Below are positions 9,656-17,976 of a stretch of DNA of 64,000 nucleotides, in pieces; positions within the stretch are counted from its first letter, which is position 1, and each line of letters opens with the position of its first letter. The notes under the pieces were generated by a model. It did not search any database. It was not told the origin of the DNA and worked only from the letters and a program-made list of their open reading frames with translations. Both the position numbers and the translations under genes were made by a program. The DNA comes from Sphingomonas parva (ex Maeng et al. 2020) (GTDB taxonomy: Bacteria > Pseudomonadota > Alphaproteobacteria > Sphingomonadales > Sphingomonadaceae), in assembly GCF_004564275.1 (NCBI RefSeq), contig NZ_SPDV01000014.1, positions 1 to 64,000 on the forward strand, read 5' to 3'.

Positions 9656-10396
9656 ATGGCGCTGATCGATCCCGACCTGCTGCTGCGCGCCTATGCGATT
9701 GGCGTCTTCCCAATGTCGGACAGTCGCGAGGCGGACGACATCTTCTGGGTCGAGCCGCGCAAGCGGGCCATCCTGCCGCTCGACGGCTTCCGCCTGTCGC
9801 GCTCGCTGCGCAAGACGCTGCGCGCCGACGTCTTCGAGGTCACCCGCGACACGGCGTTCGAGGAGGTGATCCGGCTCTGCGCGGCGCGCGAGGAGACCTG
9901 GATCAACCATCAGATCGAGCGCAGCTTCGTCGCCCTGCACGAGCTCGGCTTCGCCCATTCGATCGAATGCCGGCAGGACGGAATGCTGGTCGGCGGGCTC
10001 TACGGCGTGCGGCTCGGCGCCGCCTTCTTCGGCGAGAGCATGTTCTCGACCCGGACCGACGCCTCGAAGGTAGCGCTCGCCTGGCTGGTCGCCCGGCTCA
10101 AGCTCGGCGGGTTCCGGCTGCTCGATTGCCAGTTCATCACCGATCACCTCCGCAGCCTCGGAGCGATAGAGATCAGCCAGAAGGATTATCTGGCGCTGTT
10201 GGCCTCGGCACTGTCGCCGGCCGGAGGCGCCTCGGGGGTCGCGGCGCCGGGCGCGGCCGGCGCGGGGGCCGCCCTGGTGCGGGGCGCGGTGCCGGACTTC
10301 GGCGCGCTCGACCGCTTGCTCTCCGATCCGGCCGCAACCGTGGATGCGCCGCCTTCCGGATGCGTCATCTCGCAGCTCTTGGGCCAGACGTCGTAG
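9656..10396 (+). CDS. aat: Leucyl/phenylalanyl-tRNA-protein transferase
   Basis: This 246-residue protein carries the Aat signature: AYAIGVFPMSD near the N terminus, WVEPRKRAILPL, then GGLYGVRLGAAFFGESMFS and LLDCQFITDHLRSLGA. Aat adds Leu or Phe to N-terminal Arg/Lys of proteins and so feeds the N-degron/ClpAP pathway. The conserved domain finishes near residue 205 (DYLALLASALSP). The last 40 or so residues are low-complexity Ala/Gly/Pro and are encoded entirely antisense to the oppositely oriented DUF2155 gene, giving a 211-base convergent overlap. GGAAGCC precedes the ATG. Confidence 0.93.
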   Translation: MALIDPDLLLRAYAIGVFPMSDSREADDIFWVEPRKRAILPLDGFRLSRSLRKTLRADVFEVTRDTAFEEVIRLCAAREETWINHQIERSFVALHELGFAHSIECRQDGMLVGGLYGVRLGAAFFGESMFSTRTDASKVALAWLVARLKLGGFRLLDCQFITDHLRSLGAIEISQKDYLALLASALSPAGGASGVAAPGAAGAGAALVRGAVPDFGALDRLLSDPAATVDAPPSGCVISQLLGQTS

Positions 10397-10839
10397 ATCG
10401 GGTGCTCGACGACGTTGAGCGACGGAGTCTCCTTGTAGAGCCAGCCGGAGAAGACCCGCTGCACCTGGCCTTGCGGGTTGCGCACGTCGAGCTGCACGAA
10501 CGCGCCGGTCAGCTTCTGCACCTCCCACGGAGCGCTGGTCTCGCAGGCGCGCAGCCGGACGGTGGCGTCGCCGATCCGGATCGCCTGGCCAGGGCGAAGC
10601 TTCAGGTCCCGCGACAGCCCGTTGCGCTTGTTGAGCAGGCCGAGCACGGCGACTCGCTGTGCCATCGGCGTCGTGCCCGGCGCGACCGCCGTTACCGTCT
10701 GGGGAATGTCGACCGTCTGGGGCTCGGCCTCGGCCGATCCGTTGGCGTGGGCGCCTTTCTGCCGCTCGCCGCTTTGGCCGCCGCAGGCGCCGAGCGCCAG
10801 CGCCGCGGCCAGAGCGAGGAAGCGCGCGGGACGGCTCAT
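10186..10839 (-). CDS. DUF2155 lipoprotein
   Basis: This 217-residue protein has an N-terminal lipoprotein signal with lipobox LALGAC and a core typical of DUF2155: RLRACETSAPWEVQK, VFSGWLYKETPSLNVVEHPIYDVWPKSC. The C-terminal 50 residues are Ala/Pro-rich and probably disordered. I start at the ATG at 10839, whose ATGA overlaps the stop of the upstream NDUFA12-like gene, a sign of translational coupling; a start six codons earlier exists. DUF2155 proteins are small, probably periplasmic lipoproteins of unknown function in alphaproteobacteria. Its 3' end overlaps aat on the other strand. Confidence 0.85.
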   Translation of the reverse strand: MSRPARFLALAAALALGACGGQSGERQKGAHANGSAEAEPQTVDIPQTVTAVAPGTTPMAQRVAVLGLLNKRNGLSRDLKLRPGQAIRIGDATVRLRACETSAPWEVQKLTGAFVQLDVRNPQGQVQRVFSGWLYKETPSLNVVEHPIYDVWPKSCEMTHPEGGASTVAAGSESKRSSAPKSGTAPRTRAAPAPAAPGAATPEAPPAGDSAEANSAR

Positions 10840-11222
10840 GCCTGGTCCGGGGTCCACGCCTCATAGTCGCCGCTGGCGGCGGGGCGCTGCCCGCCCCGCT
10901 CGAGCGCGCCCGAGGGCTTGTAGGCCTCCGGCGTGCCGGTGCGGTTGCCGGTCGGCTCCTTCAGGAACTTGGGCGGCGGCGGCAGCGCCTCGTCGGGCAC
11001 TGCGTCGATCTGGTGATGAAGCCAGCTGTACCATTCGGGCGGGATACGCGCGGCGTCGTTCGGGCCGTTGTAGATGACGAAGCGCCGCCCGCCCTTCTTG
11101 GCCGCATAATAGACGTTGCCGAGATGGTCGCTGCCGACCTTGCGGCCGTTGCGGCGCACGTGCAGCGACGTTCCGATCGTCGCGCCGTCCCACCAGGTGA
11201 AGATCTGCTTCAGGAAACCCAT
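10836..11222 (-). CDS. NADH:ubiquinone oxidoreductase NDUFA12 (17.2 kDa)-like subunit
   Basis: This 128-residue protein starts MGFLKQIFTWWDGATIGT and includes VGSDHLGNVYYAAKK and RRFVIYNG...IPPEWYSWLHH, the core of the NDUFA12/B17.2 family. This accessory subunit of complex I is found in alphaproteobacteria and mitochondria. It is encoded away from the nuo operon, as is usual. Translation of the DUF2155 lipoprotein is coupled to it through an ATGA overlap. Confidence 0.92.
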   Translation of the reverse strand: MGFLKQIFTWWDGATIGTSLHVRRNGRKVGSDHLGNVYYAAKKGGRRFVIYNGPNDAARIPPEWYSWLHHQIDAVPDEALPPPPKFLKEPTGNRTGTPEAYKPSGALERGGQRPAASGDYEAWTPDQA

Positions 11223-11322
11223 GGCCGCCCGCCTAGCGCCGAAGGAGGGGCAGGCGCAAGTCTGGGATCGTCCGCGGCGGCCGTGTTTCGGCGCTGCGCG
11301 CGAGGCCGGCGGCGGAGCGCGA

Positions 11323-11865
11323 TCAGGGCGTCGGGCCGCCCGGCCAGGAGACGCGCGCGTCGGTGCCAATGCCGAGCTCGGCGGCGCGGCCCCCGGGGAT
11401 CTCGAGCACCGCCGCGACCGGCTCGCCGACCTGCACCGGATCGAGCGAGAGCGGACGTGCGGTGGCGATGCGGGCGATCGTGCCGTCGGCGCGGACGAAC
11501 AGCATGTCGAGCGGGATCAGCGTGTTCTTCATCCAGAAGCTGGCCGGCCGCGGCTTGGGGAAAGGAAACACCATGCCTTCGCCGGGGCCGAGCGTCTGGC
11601 GGTTCATCAGGCCATAGGCCTGCTCCTGCTCGGTGCGCGCCACCTCGACGTCGAAGCGGTGGACCTGGCCGCCGCTGCGGATCTCGAGCGGGACGATCGG
11701 CAGCCCGGAGACGGGCGAGGTGCGTTCCGCCGCAGCGGTCTGCGCGGCTGGCTTCGTCGCCGGCTCCGCGGCGTTCGGCGCGGCGCCGTCGGCGGTCGGC
11801 TGGGCGTGGCAGCCGCCGAGACCGAGGACGAGAATCGCGGGCGCGACCAGCGCGGCAGGCCTCAC
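11323..11865 (-). CDS. DUF192 family lipoprotein
   Basis: This 180-residue protein has a short signal ending in the lipobox LGLGGC, an Ala/Pro linker, and a DUF192 domain ([54 protein letters not shown]). I chose the GTG at 11865 because GTGA overlaps the stop of the cold-shock gene and the signal peptide begins there. DUF192 proteins are small, usually exported beta-rich proteins whose biochemical role is unsettled. It belongs to the minus-strand run cold-shock gene, DUF192, NDUFA12, DUF2155. Confidence 0.87.
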   Translation of the reverse strand: MRPAALVAPAILVLGLGGCHAQPTADGAAPNAAEPATKPAAQTAAAERTSPVSGLPIVPLEIRSGGQVHRFDVEVARTEQEQAYGLMNRQTLGPGEGMVFPFPKPRPASFWMKNTLIPLDMLFVRADGTIARIATARPLSLDPVQVGEPVAAVLEIPGGRAAELGIGTDARVSWPGGPTP

Positions 11866-12455
11866 CTCGGCTCCACCTCGACGGCCAGCGGGCCCTTGCG
11901 GCCGCTCGCGATGCGGGCGCGCAGCGGCTGATCGGGGGCGAGATCGGGCAGGCCGCCCCGCCGCACCGTCTCCATATGGACGAAGATGTCCTGCGAATCG
12001 TCGTCTTCGCGGTTGAGGAAGCCGTAGCCCTTCAGCCGGTTGAACCATTTCACCCGCACCGGCTCGAACGCCCCGGCCTCGTCGAGCAGGCTCGCCGGGT
12101 CGACCCGCTCGCGGGTGGCCGCGCCGGTGCGCAGCGGCTCGGCGACGACGGCGCGGCTGAGATCGATCGAGAGCACCTTGCGGGCCTGGAGGCCCCTCTC
12201 CTGCTCGGCGACCAGGCATTCGACCACGGCGCCCTCGGGGAGGCTGCGGCGGTCATGCTCCTTCAGGACGCTGAAATGGACGAGGATGTCGCCCTTGACC
12301 TCGTCGCTCACCAGGAAGCCGAAGCCGCGCGTGGCGTCGAACCACTTCATCGTGCCCGTGACTTTGAGCAGCGCCTCCTCTTCCGGACGCGCGACCGCCT
12401 TCCGCCCGTCGTTCGGGTCGGAGCCGTCCGCCAGCATTTCCCCGCGCGACGTCAT
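11862..12455 (-). CDS. Two-domain cold-shock protein
   Basis: This 197-residue protein has two cold-shock (OB-fold) domains. The first holds [13 protein letters not shown]...[10 protein letters not shown] and the second [14 protein letters not shown]...[10 protein letters not shown], so both have RNP1- and RNP2-like motifs. Double-CSD proteins are typical of alphaproteobacteria and are expected to bind single-stranded RNA or DNA. The ATG at 12455 is preceded by AGGTGGATCGAG; a TTG ten codons earlier and an ATG six codons later are alternatives. A promoter-like sequence lies just upstream in an unusually AT-rich stretch. Confidence 0.9.
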   Translation of the reverse strand: MTSRGEMLADGSDPNDGRKAVARPEEEALLKVTGTMKWFDATRGFGFLVSDEVKGDILVHFSVLKEHDRRSLPEGAVVECLVAEQERGLQARKVLSIDLSRAVVAEPLRTGAATRERVDPASLLDEAGAFEPVRVKWFNRLKGYGFLNREDDDSQDIFVHMETVRRGGLPDLAPDQPLRARIASGRKGPLAVEVEPR

Positions 12456-12487
12456 GAACGCTCGATCCACCTGGAGTACGCACAAGA

Positions 12488-12515
12488 ACTATCACGGCTT
12501 TTGTCGGCTTGTGAA
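12488..12515 (-). promoter_or_regulatory. Candidate promoter of the cold-shock gene
   Basis: On the minus strand, TTCACA and GATAGT are separated by 16 bases (five and four of six matches to the sigma-70 consensus). They lie 32 bases upstream of the cold-shock start codon in the most AT-rich intergenic stretch of the neighbourhood. Confidence 0.4.
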
Positions 12516-12532
12516 CTGTTTACATGTGTTTT

Positions 12533-13087
12533 TCAGATATCGTCCAAATCCGGGATTTCCCCGGGCAAAGCGTTAAGAATGCGGCGGACGTGATCCATGT
12601 CGTGGCCGGCCCTCAGCATCGCCGCCATCGCCTTCTGCCGCGCCTCGCGATCGGGGCTCCCGGCGGCGAACGGTCCGATCCTCTTGCGCCGCGCGAAGCG
12701 CAGCGCCGCCTCCCACGCACCCTCCCGCGCCTCCTCGCGGACGGGCTCCGCATCGGACGCCTCGATGCCGGCGGCGCGGAGCGCCTCGCCGACCCGGCGC
12801 GCGCCATAGCCCCGTCGGAGCAGCGCGGCGGCCTTGGACGAGGCGAAGGCGCGATCGTCGACATAACCGAGCTCGGCGAAGCGCTCGACCAGCCGCTCGA
12901 CGGGGGCCGTGCCGCTGCCGGACCAGCCGCGCTCGCCGAGCTTGCGGGCGAGATAGGCACGAAGCTTGGCCCGGGTGGTGGCGTAGCGCCCGGCATAGAA
13001 GAGGGCGAGCCGCTCCAGGCCCTCGTCATCGAGGGCAGGCCGGGGCTTTTTGGGGCTGGTCCGTGTCACGCGCCATGTTTGTGCCAC
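12533..13087 (-). CDS. recX: RecX family regulatory protein
   Basis: This 184-residue protein matches RecX in length and pattern: an N-terminal helical repeat (ALFYAGRYATTRAKLRAYLARKL), LGYVDDRAFASSKAAALLRRGYG in the second repeat, and ARRKRIGPF...KAMAAMLRAGHDMDHVRRIL in the third. RecX binds RecA filaments and limits their activity. recA is not in the window, so its control is separate here. The start (GTG at 13087) is the least certain part; another GTG lies six codons in. It is divergent from the acyl-AMP ligase gene and precedes the cold-shock gene by 77 bases. Confidence 0.88.
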   Translation of the reverse strand: MAQTWRVTRTSPKKPRPALDDEGLERLALFYAGRYATTRAKLRAYLARKLGERGWSGSGTAPVERLVERFAELGYVDDRAFASSKAAALLRRGYGARRVGEALRAAGIEASDAEPVREEAREGAWEAALRFARRKRIGPFAAGSPDREARQKAMAAMLRAGHDMDHVRRILNALPGEIPDLDDI

Positions 13088-13163
13088 AGTCGGTCCCGAT
13101 TATGAACGGCCATTGCCTCCCGAAAGGGGCTGGGCCGTCGCGCGCCCTTGATGAGGGTCCCTG

Positions 13164-14957
13164 ATGAGGAACGAGACCGCAGTCCCCTTGCCGCCGAAAA
13201 CCGGAACCATGCAGACATCTGAACCGAATATTCTCGCCCCGACGCCGACCGCGGACGACCTTCCCAGGCGCTTTGCCGATTTCGCGACGCTCGGCGACGC
13301 CCTTGATTACGCGGCCAAGGGGCAGCGCGGGCTGAACTTCCACGATCCGCGCGGCCAGCTCGCCCGCGTCTATCCGTTCCGGGACCTGCGCGAGGACGCC
13401 CTTGCCGCGGCCTATCGGCTGGTCGCGGCCGGCGTCCGGCCCGAAGACCGCATCGCCCTGGTCGCCGAGACCGGACCCGATTTCGCGGCCCTGTTCTTCG
13501 GCTGCATCTATGCCGGCGCCTGGCCGGTGCCGCTGCCGCTGCCGACCTCGTTCGGCGGGCGCGATTCCTATATCGACCAGCTCTCGGTGCAGCTGAAGAG
13601 CTCCGATCCGCGCACCCTCTTCTTCCCGGCCGAGCTCGCCTCGATGGCCGGCGCCGCCGCCGAGGCGGTGGGCGTCGAGGGCATCGCCTGGGAGGAGTTC
13701 GCCGGCCGCGAGGCGCCGGTCGTGGCGCTGCCCCAGGCGGACAGCGACGACATCGCCTATCTGCAATATTCGAGCGGCTCGACCCGCTTCCCGCACGGCG
13801 TCGCCATCACCCACGAAGCCCTGCTCAACAACCTCGCCGCCCACAGCCACGGCATGGAAGTGCGGGAGAGCGACCGCTGCGTCTCCTGGCTGCCCTGGTA
13901 TCACGACATGGGCCTGGTCGGCTGCTTCCTCTCGCCGGTCGCCAACCAGGTCTCGACCGATTATCTCAAGACCGAGGATTTCGCCCGGCGCCCGCTCGCC
14001 TGGCTCGATCTGATCAGCCGCAACCCCGGCACCACCCTCAGCTACTCGCCGACCTTCGGCTACGACATCTGCGCCCGCCGCATCGGCAGCCAGTCCAAGG
14101 TCTCCGAGCGCTTCGATCTGTCGCGCTGGCGGGTGGCCGGCAACGGCGCCGACATGATCCGGCCGGACGTGATGCAGTCCTTCGTCGACGCCTTCGCCGA
14201 GGCCGGGTTCGACGCCAAGAGCTTCCTGCCGAGCTACGGCCTCGCCGAGGCGACGCTCGCCGTGTCGATCATGCCGCCGGGTGAAGGCATCGTTGTCGAG
14301 CTGGTCGAGGAGACCCTGCTCGCCGGCGGCGGACGCGCCGAGCGCGACCGGCCGCAACGCTATCGCTCGATCGTCAATTGCGGCAGGCCGGTGCGCGACA
14401 TGGAGGTCGCGATCCTCGACGAGGACGGCCGGCCGCTCGCCGATCGGGCGATCGGCAAGGTGTGGTGCAAGGGCGCCTCGGTGATGGTCGGCTATTTCCG
14501 CGACCAGGAAGCGACCGAGGCCTGCCTGACCGACGACGGTTGGCTGGACACCGGCGACATGGGCTACATGTCGAACGGCTATCTCTACATCGTCGGCCGC
14601 GCCAAGGACATGATCATCATCAACGGCCGCAACCACTGGCCGCAGGACATCGAATGGGCGGTCGAGCAGATCCCCGGCTTCAAGGCCGGCGACATCGCCG
14701 CTTTCTCGATCACCACGCCGGGCGGCGAGGAGACGCCGGCGGTGCTCGTCCAGTGCCGCACCTCGGACCTCGCCGAACGCACCCGGCTGCGCGACGCGAT
14801 CCGCGAGCGGGTCCGCGCGATCACCGGCATCAACTGCGTCGTCGAGCTCGTCCCGCCGCGCACCCTGCCGCGCACCAGCTCCGGCAAGCTAAGCCGGGCC
14901 AAGGCGCGCAACCTCTATCTCTCCGGCGAGATCCAGCCCTACGACATCGCCGCCTGA
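13164..14957 (+). CDS. Fatty acyl-AMP ligase (FAAL)
   Basis: This 597-residue ANL-superfamily enzyme has the AMP-binding P-loop YSSGSTRFPHGV near residue 203, WLPWYHDMGLVGCFL after it, SYGLAEATLAV, and a C-terminal GRAKDMIIINGRNHWPQDIE with a terminal TSSGKLSRAKAR lysine motif. The WYHDMGL and NHWPQDIE motifs are those of fatty acyl-AMP ligases, which adenylate long-chain acids and hand them to an acyl carrier protein rather than CoA. GAGGG sits seven bases before the ATG. No PKS, NRPS or acyl carrier protein gene is adjacent, so the acceptor is unknown; a role in lipid (for example sphingolipid) synthesis is possible but unproven. Confidence 0.92.
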   Translation: MRNETAVPLPPKTGTMQTSEPNILAPTPTADDLPRRFADFATLGDALDYAAKGQRGLNFHDPRGQLARVYPFRDLREDALAAAYRLVAAGVRPEDRIALVAETGPDFAALFFGCIYAGAWPVPLPLPTSFGGRDSYIDQLSVQLKSSDPRTLFFPAELASMAGAAAEAVGVEGIAWEEFAGREAPVVALPQADSDDIAYLQYSSGSTRFPHGVAITHEALLNNLAAHSHGMEVRESDRCVSWLPWYHDMGLVGCFLSPVANQVSTDYLKTEDFARRPLAWLDLISRNPGTTLSYSPTFGYDICARRIGSQSKVSERFDLSRWRVAGNGADMIRPDVMQSFVDAFAEAGFDAKSFLPSYGLAEATLAVSIMPPGEGIVVELVEETLLAGGGRAERDRPQRYRSIVNCGRPVRDMEVAILDEDGRPLADRAIGKVWCKGASVMVGYFRDQEATEACLTDDGWLDTGDMGYMSNGYLYIVGRAKDMIIINGRNHWPQDIEWAVEQIPGFKAGDIAAFSITTPGGEETPAVLVQCRTSDLAERTRLRDAIRERVRAITGINCVVELVPPRTLPRTSSGKLSRAKARNLYLSGEIQPYDIAA

Positions 14958-15056
14958 GCGCGCGAGAGGGGGGCGGCTGCCCGTTCCCCTTTCGCCGCGG
15001 CATTCCGGCTGGCCCTGTCGCAACCTCCGTGGCACCATCCCGGCCGGAGGTGCTCC

Positions 15057-15389
15057 ATGGTCCTGTCCGTATCGATCGCTTTGTGCTGCGCCGGCGCCTC
15101 GCCGGTCCTTGTCCGCCCGCTCGAGGCGCTGTTCACGCCTCGGGATTATCCGTTGCAGGCCCTTGAGGCGAAGCAGAGCGGGGACGTCGCCGTCCGGCTG
15201 GTGGTCGGTACGAACGGTCGGGTAACCGGCTGCACCGTGCTGCGCTCCAGCGGCTCCCCGACCCTCGATTCGACGACCTGTCGCATCCTTTTTTCGCGCG
15301 CCCGGGTCCGGCCGGCCCGTGGTGACGACGGCGCGCCAATGACCTCGCAGCACGAATACGTTCAGCACTGGACGCTTCCTGCTTCCTGA
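15057..15389 (+). CDS. Small exported protein with TonB C-terminal-like domain
   Basis: This 110-residue protein begins with a hydrophobic signal-like segment (about 1-18). The rest resembles a TonB C-terminal domain: DYPLQALEAKQSGDVAVRLVVG, GRVTGCTVLRSSGSPTLDSTTCRIL. It lacks the transmembrane anchor plus proline-rich spacer of a true TonB, so it is a stand-alone periplasmic TonB-C module of the kind annotated loosely as energy transducer. A strong GGAGGTGCTCC precedes the ATG. Function is unknown. Confidence 0.75.
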   Translation: MVLSVSIALCCAGASPVLVRPLEALFTPRDYPLQALEAKQSGDVAVRLVVGTNGRVTGCTVLRSSGSPTLDSTTCRILFSRARVRPARGDDGAPMTSQHEYVQHWTLPAS

Positions 15390-15436
15390 CCGGCGCGGGC
15401 CCCTTGCCCCGGGGCGGCGCCTTCCCATCTTGGGGC

Positions 15437-15465
15437 TTGCACCGCCCAAAGCCCCCGGCTAAGGA
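15437..15465 (+). promoter_or_regulatory. Candidate promoter of tRNA-Trp / secE-nusG
   Basis: TTGCAC and TAAGGA are separated by 17 bases and end 21 bases before the mature tRNA 5' end. Position and spacing fit a housekeeping promoter for the tRNA-Trp/secE/nusG unit. Confidence 0.5.
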
Positions 15466-15486
15466 CCCGGCTCTCCCTGGCTCCCT

Positions 15487-15562
15487 AGGAGTGTAGCTCA
15501 GCTGGTAGAGCATCGGTCTCCAAAACCGAGGGCCGTGGGTTCGAGTCCCTCCACTCCTGCCA
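15487..15562 (+). tRNA. tRNA-Trp (CCA anticodon)
   Basis: The 76-base cloverleaf is complete, including an encoded CCA end. The acceptor stem pairs AGGAGTG with CACTCCT, the D arm is GCTC...GAGC, the anticodon stem TCGGT/ACCGA encloses CT-CCA-AA with the anticodon at 15520-15522, and the T arm contains GTTCGAGTC. Trp tRNA upstream of secE is the common bacterial arrangement. Confidence 0.97.
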
Positions 15563-15686
15563 TCCCCGCCAAGGCGCGGGAGGGCTGAAGGGAAACCAAG
15601 GGACAGGGGGTCAAGCAAGGTCAAGGACGGTCCGCCAGGCGGATCAATCCTTGGCCTGATTTGTGTTGTTTTGAGGGTTCGAAACG

Positions 15687-15884
15687 GTGGCCAAAGTCAG
15701 TCCGGGTGCATTCCTCAGCCAGGTCCGAGCCGAGACGGCGAAGGTCGTCTGGCCGACCCGCAAGGAAACGGTGACGACCGGGATCATGGTCGTGATCATG
15801 ACCACGATCCTGGGCGTGTTCTTCTTCGCCACCGATTCGGCTTTCAGCGCCATCGTCAAGGCGCTCCTCGGTCTGCTGAGCTAA
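15687..15884 (+). CDS. secE: Preprotein translocase subunit SecE
   Basis: This 65-residue protein has the conserved amphipathic VRAETAKVVWPTRKET segment before one transmembrane helix (about residues 31-50). This is the short single-span form of SecE. It is the essential clamp subunit of the SecYEG channel in the inner membrane. It starts with GTG after a GAGGG-containing leader and lies upstream of nusG with a nine-base gap. Confidence 0.95.
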   Translation: MAKVSPGAFLSQVRAETAKVVWPTRKETVTTGIMVVIMTTILGVFFFATDSAFSAIVKALLGLLS

Positions 15885-15893
15885 GGAAGTCAC

Positions 15894-16433
15894 GTGTCCC
15901 GCTGGTACATCATCCACGCTTACTCGGGCTTCGAGAACAAGGTCCGCGACTCGATCCTCTCGGAGGCGCAGCGTCTCGGGCTCGAGCAGCTCGTCGAGGC
16001 GGTCGAGGTTCCGACCGAGAAGGTGACCGAGGTCCGCCGCGGCAAGAAGGTGACCTCGGATCGGAAGTTCTTCCCGGGCTATGTCCTCGCCAAGCTGGCG
16101 ATGAACGACGACGTCTACCACCTGGTCAAGAATACGCCGAAGGTCACCGGCTTCCTCGGCTCGTCGGGCAAGCCGCAGCCGATCTCGGAAGCCGAGGCCG
16201 CGCGCATCCTCAACACCAAGGACGAGGCCGCCGCCGCGGCCCCGAAGACCAAGGTCAACGTCGATTACGAGATCGGCGACAGCGTCAAGGTTCTCGACGG
16301 CCCGTTCGCCAGCTTCAACGGCCTGGTGGAAGAGCTCGATTTCGACCGCGGCCGCGTCAAAGTCGGCGTGTCGATCTTCGGCCGCGCCACCCCGGTCGAG
16401 CTCGAGTTCGAGCAGGTCGAGCGCGTCAAATAA
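15894..16433 (+). CDS. nusG: Transcription termination/antitermination protein NusG
   Basis: This 179-residue protein has an NGN domain (RWYIIHAYSGFENKV at the N terminus, FFPGYVLAKL in the middle) and a C-terminal KOW domain (GDSVKVLDGPFASFNGLVEEL). It binds RNA polymerase and links it to Rho and to ribosomes. The start is GTG, as for secE; GGAAG precedes it. The 250-base gap to rplK is filled with repeat sequence. Confidence 0.96.
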   Translation: MSRWYIIHAYSGFENKVRDSILSEAQRLGLEQLVEAVEVPTEKVTEVRRGKKVTSDRKFFPGYVLAKLAMNDDVYHLVKNTPKVTGFLGSSGKPQPISEAEAARILNTKDEAAAAAPKTKVNVDYEIGDSVKVLDGPFASFNGLVEELDFDRGRVKVGVSIFGRATPVELEFEQVERVK

Positions 16434-16683
16434 GATCCCCCTCTCCCTCAAGGGGAGTGGGGCGCTTCGCCTTGGCGAGCCTCTTGGGCGAGCTTAGGCG
16501 AAGCTGGGTGAGGGCCCTGCTGCGGAGACCATCCGTCAACGGTGTCACCCTCACCAACTCCGCCTAGGCGGCATTGCCGCCAAGGCTCCGTATCCTCTCC
16601 CCTCCAGGGAGAGGATATTCCGCCGCGGGAGGCGGTCCCCAGGGGCCGCCGTTCGTACCGCTAAACTTGAGAAAGAGTGAGAC
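16434..16683. repeat. Repeat-filled spacer between nusG and rplK
   Basis: This spacer contains several arms of the CCCCTCTCCC/GGGGAG repeat family, including a CTCTCCCCTCCAGGGAGAGG palindrome around 16597-16616 and GGTGAGGG/CCCTCACC arms. There is no coding sequence. Only the last bases (GAGAAAGAGTGAGAC) look like a ribosome site for rplK. Whether rplKA is read from the nusG promoter through this DNA cannot be told. Confidence 0.55.
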
Positions 16684-17115
16684 ATGGCAAAGAAGATTAC
16701 GGGCTACATCAAGCTCCAGGTGCCCGCGGGCGCCGCCAATCCGTCGCCGCCGATCGGCCCGGCCCTGGGTCAGCGCGGCGTCAACATCATGGAATTCTGC
16801 AAGGCGTTCAACGCGTCGACGAACGAGCTCGAGAAGGGCATGCCCATCCCGACGATCATCACCGTCTACGCCGACCGCTCGTTCAGCTTCGAGACCAAGA
16901 CCCCGCCGGCGACCTTCCTGCTGAAGAAGGCGGCGGGCCTGAAGTCGGGCTCGAAGGAGCCGGGCAAGACCTCGGCCGGCCGCGTGACCCGCGCCCAGCT
17001 GCGCGACATCGCCGAGCAGAAGATGAAGGATCTGAACGCGAACGATCTCGACGCCGCGACGAAGATCATCGAAGGCTCCGCCCGCGCGATGGGCCTCGAA
17101 GTGGTGGAGGGCTGA
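16684..17115 (+). CDS. rplK: 50S ribosomal protein L11
   Basis: This 143-residue protein has the L11 signature: [37 protein letters not shown] as a continuous conserved N terminus, then SFETKTPPA and [19 protein letters not shown] in the rRNA-binding C-terminal domain. It binds the GTPase-associated region of 23S rRNA. rplA follows after four bases, so the two are one operon. Confidence 0.97.
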   Translation: MAKKITGYIKLQVPAGAANPSPPIGPALGQRGVNIMEFCKAFNASTNELEKGMPIPTIITVYADRSFSFETKTPPATFLLKKAAGLKSGSKEPGKTSAGRVTRAQLRDIAEQKMKDLNANDLDAATKIIEGSARAMGLEVVEG

Positions 17116-17119
17116 ACCC

Positions 17120-17818
17120 ATGGCTAAGCAGACCAAGAAGCAGAAGGCCCTCGCCGCCGCCGTCGACCGCGACAAGCTGTACGGCGTCAACGAGGCGATC
17201 GAGACCCTGAAGGCGAACGCCACCGCCAAGTTCGACGAGACCATCGAGGTCGCGCTGAACCTCGGCGTCGATCCGCGCCACGCCGACCAGATGGTCCGCG
17301 GCGTCGTCACCCTGCCCGCCGGCACCGGCAAGGACGTGCGCGTCGCCGTCTTCGCCCGCGGCGGCAAGGCCGACGAAGCGACCGCAGCCGGCGCCGACGT
17401 CGTCGGGGCCGAGGACCTGATGGAGTCGATCCAGGCCGGTAACATCGATTTCGACCGCGTCATCGCGACGCCCGACATGATGGGCATCGTCGGCCGCCTC
17501 GGTAAGGTGCTGGGTCCCAAGGGCCTGATGCCGAACCCGAAGCTCGGCACCGTCACCCCGAACGTCACCGAGGCCGTCAAGGCGGCCAAGGGCGGCCAGG
17601 TGGAGTTCCGAGTCGAGAAGGCCGGCATCATCCACTCGGGCATCGGCAAGGCGAGCTTCTCGAACGAGGACCTGCGCCGCAACTTCGACGCTTTCGTCGA
17701 GGCGATCGTCCGCGCCAAGCCGACCGGCGCCAAGGGCAAGTACGTCCGCAAGGTCGCGGTGAGCTCGTCGATGGGCCCGGGCCTCAAGGTCGATCTCGCC
17801 GAGGTCGCCGGCGCGTAA
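17120..17818 (+). CDS. rplA: 50S ribosomal protein L1
   Basis: This 232-residue protein has the L1 pattern, including [16 protein letters not shown] near the N terminus, [26 protein letters not shown], and a [16 protein letters not shown] region. It binds the L1 stalk of 23S rRNA and in many bacteria represses its own operon. A strong intrinsic terminator follows 27 bases after the stop, so the operon ends here instead of continuing into rplJL. Confidence 0.97.
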   Translation: MAKQTKKQKALAAAVDRDKLYGVNEAIETLKANATAKFDETIEVALNLGVDPRHADQMVRGVVTLPAGTGKDVRVAVFARGGKADEATAAGADVVGAEDLMESIQAGNIDFDRVIATPDMMGIVGRLGKVLGPKGLMPNPKLGTVTPNVTEAVKAAKGGQVEFRVEKAGIIHSGIGKASFSNEDLRRNFDAFVEAIVRAKPTGAKGKYVRKVAVSSSMGPGLKVDLAEVAGA

Positions 17819-17845
17819 GCGCTGCGGTCATCGCAACCGAAAGAA

Positions 17846-17874
17846 GGGCCGGTGCGCAAGCGCCGGCCCTTTTT
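17846..17874 (+). terminator. Intrinsic terminator after rplA
   Basis: GGGCCGGTGC, loop GCAA, GCGCCGGCCC (10-bp stem with one T-G pair) is followed directly by TTTTT. It ends the L11 operon. Confidence 0.93.
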
Positions 17875-17976
17875 CGTTGCCGTGAGCGGCCGGCTCGTCG
17901 CGCCCGCATCCTCCGCTGAGTCCCAGGTTCAAACGAGCATTGGTCCCGTCGCCGCGCCCGGCTACAGCGGGCCGCG

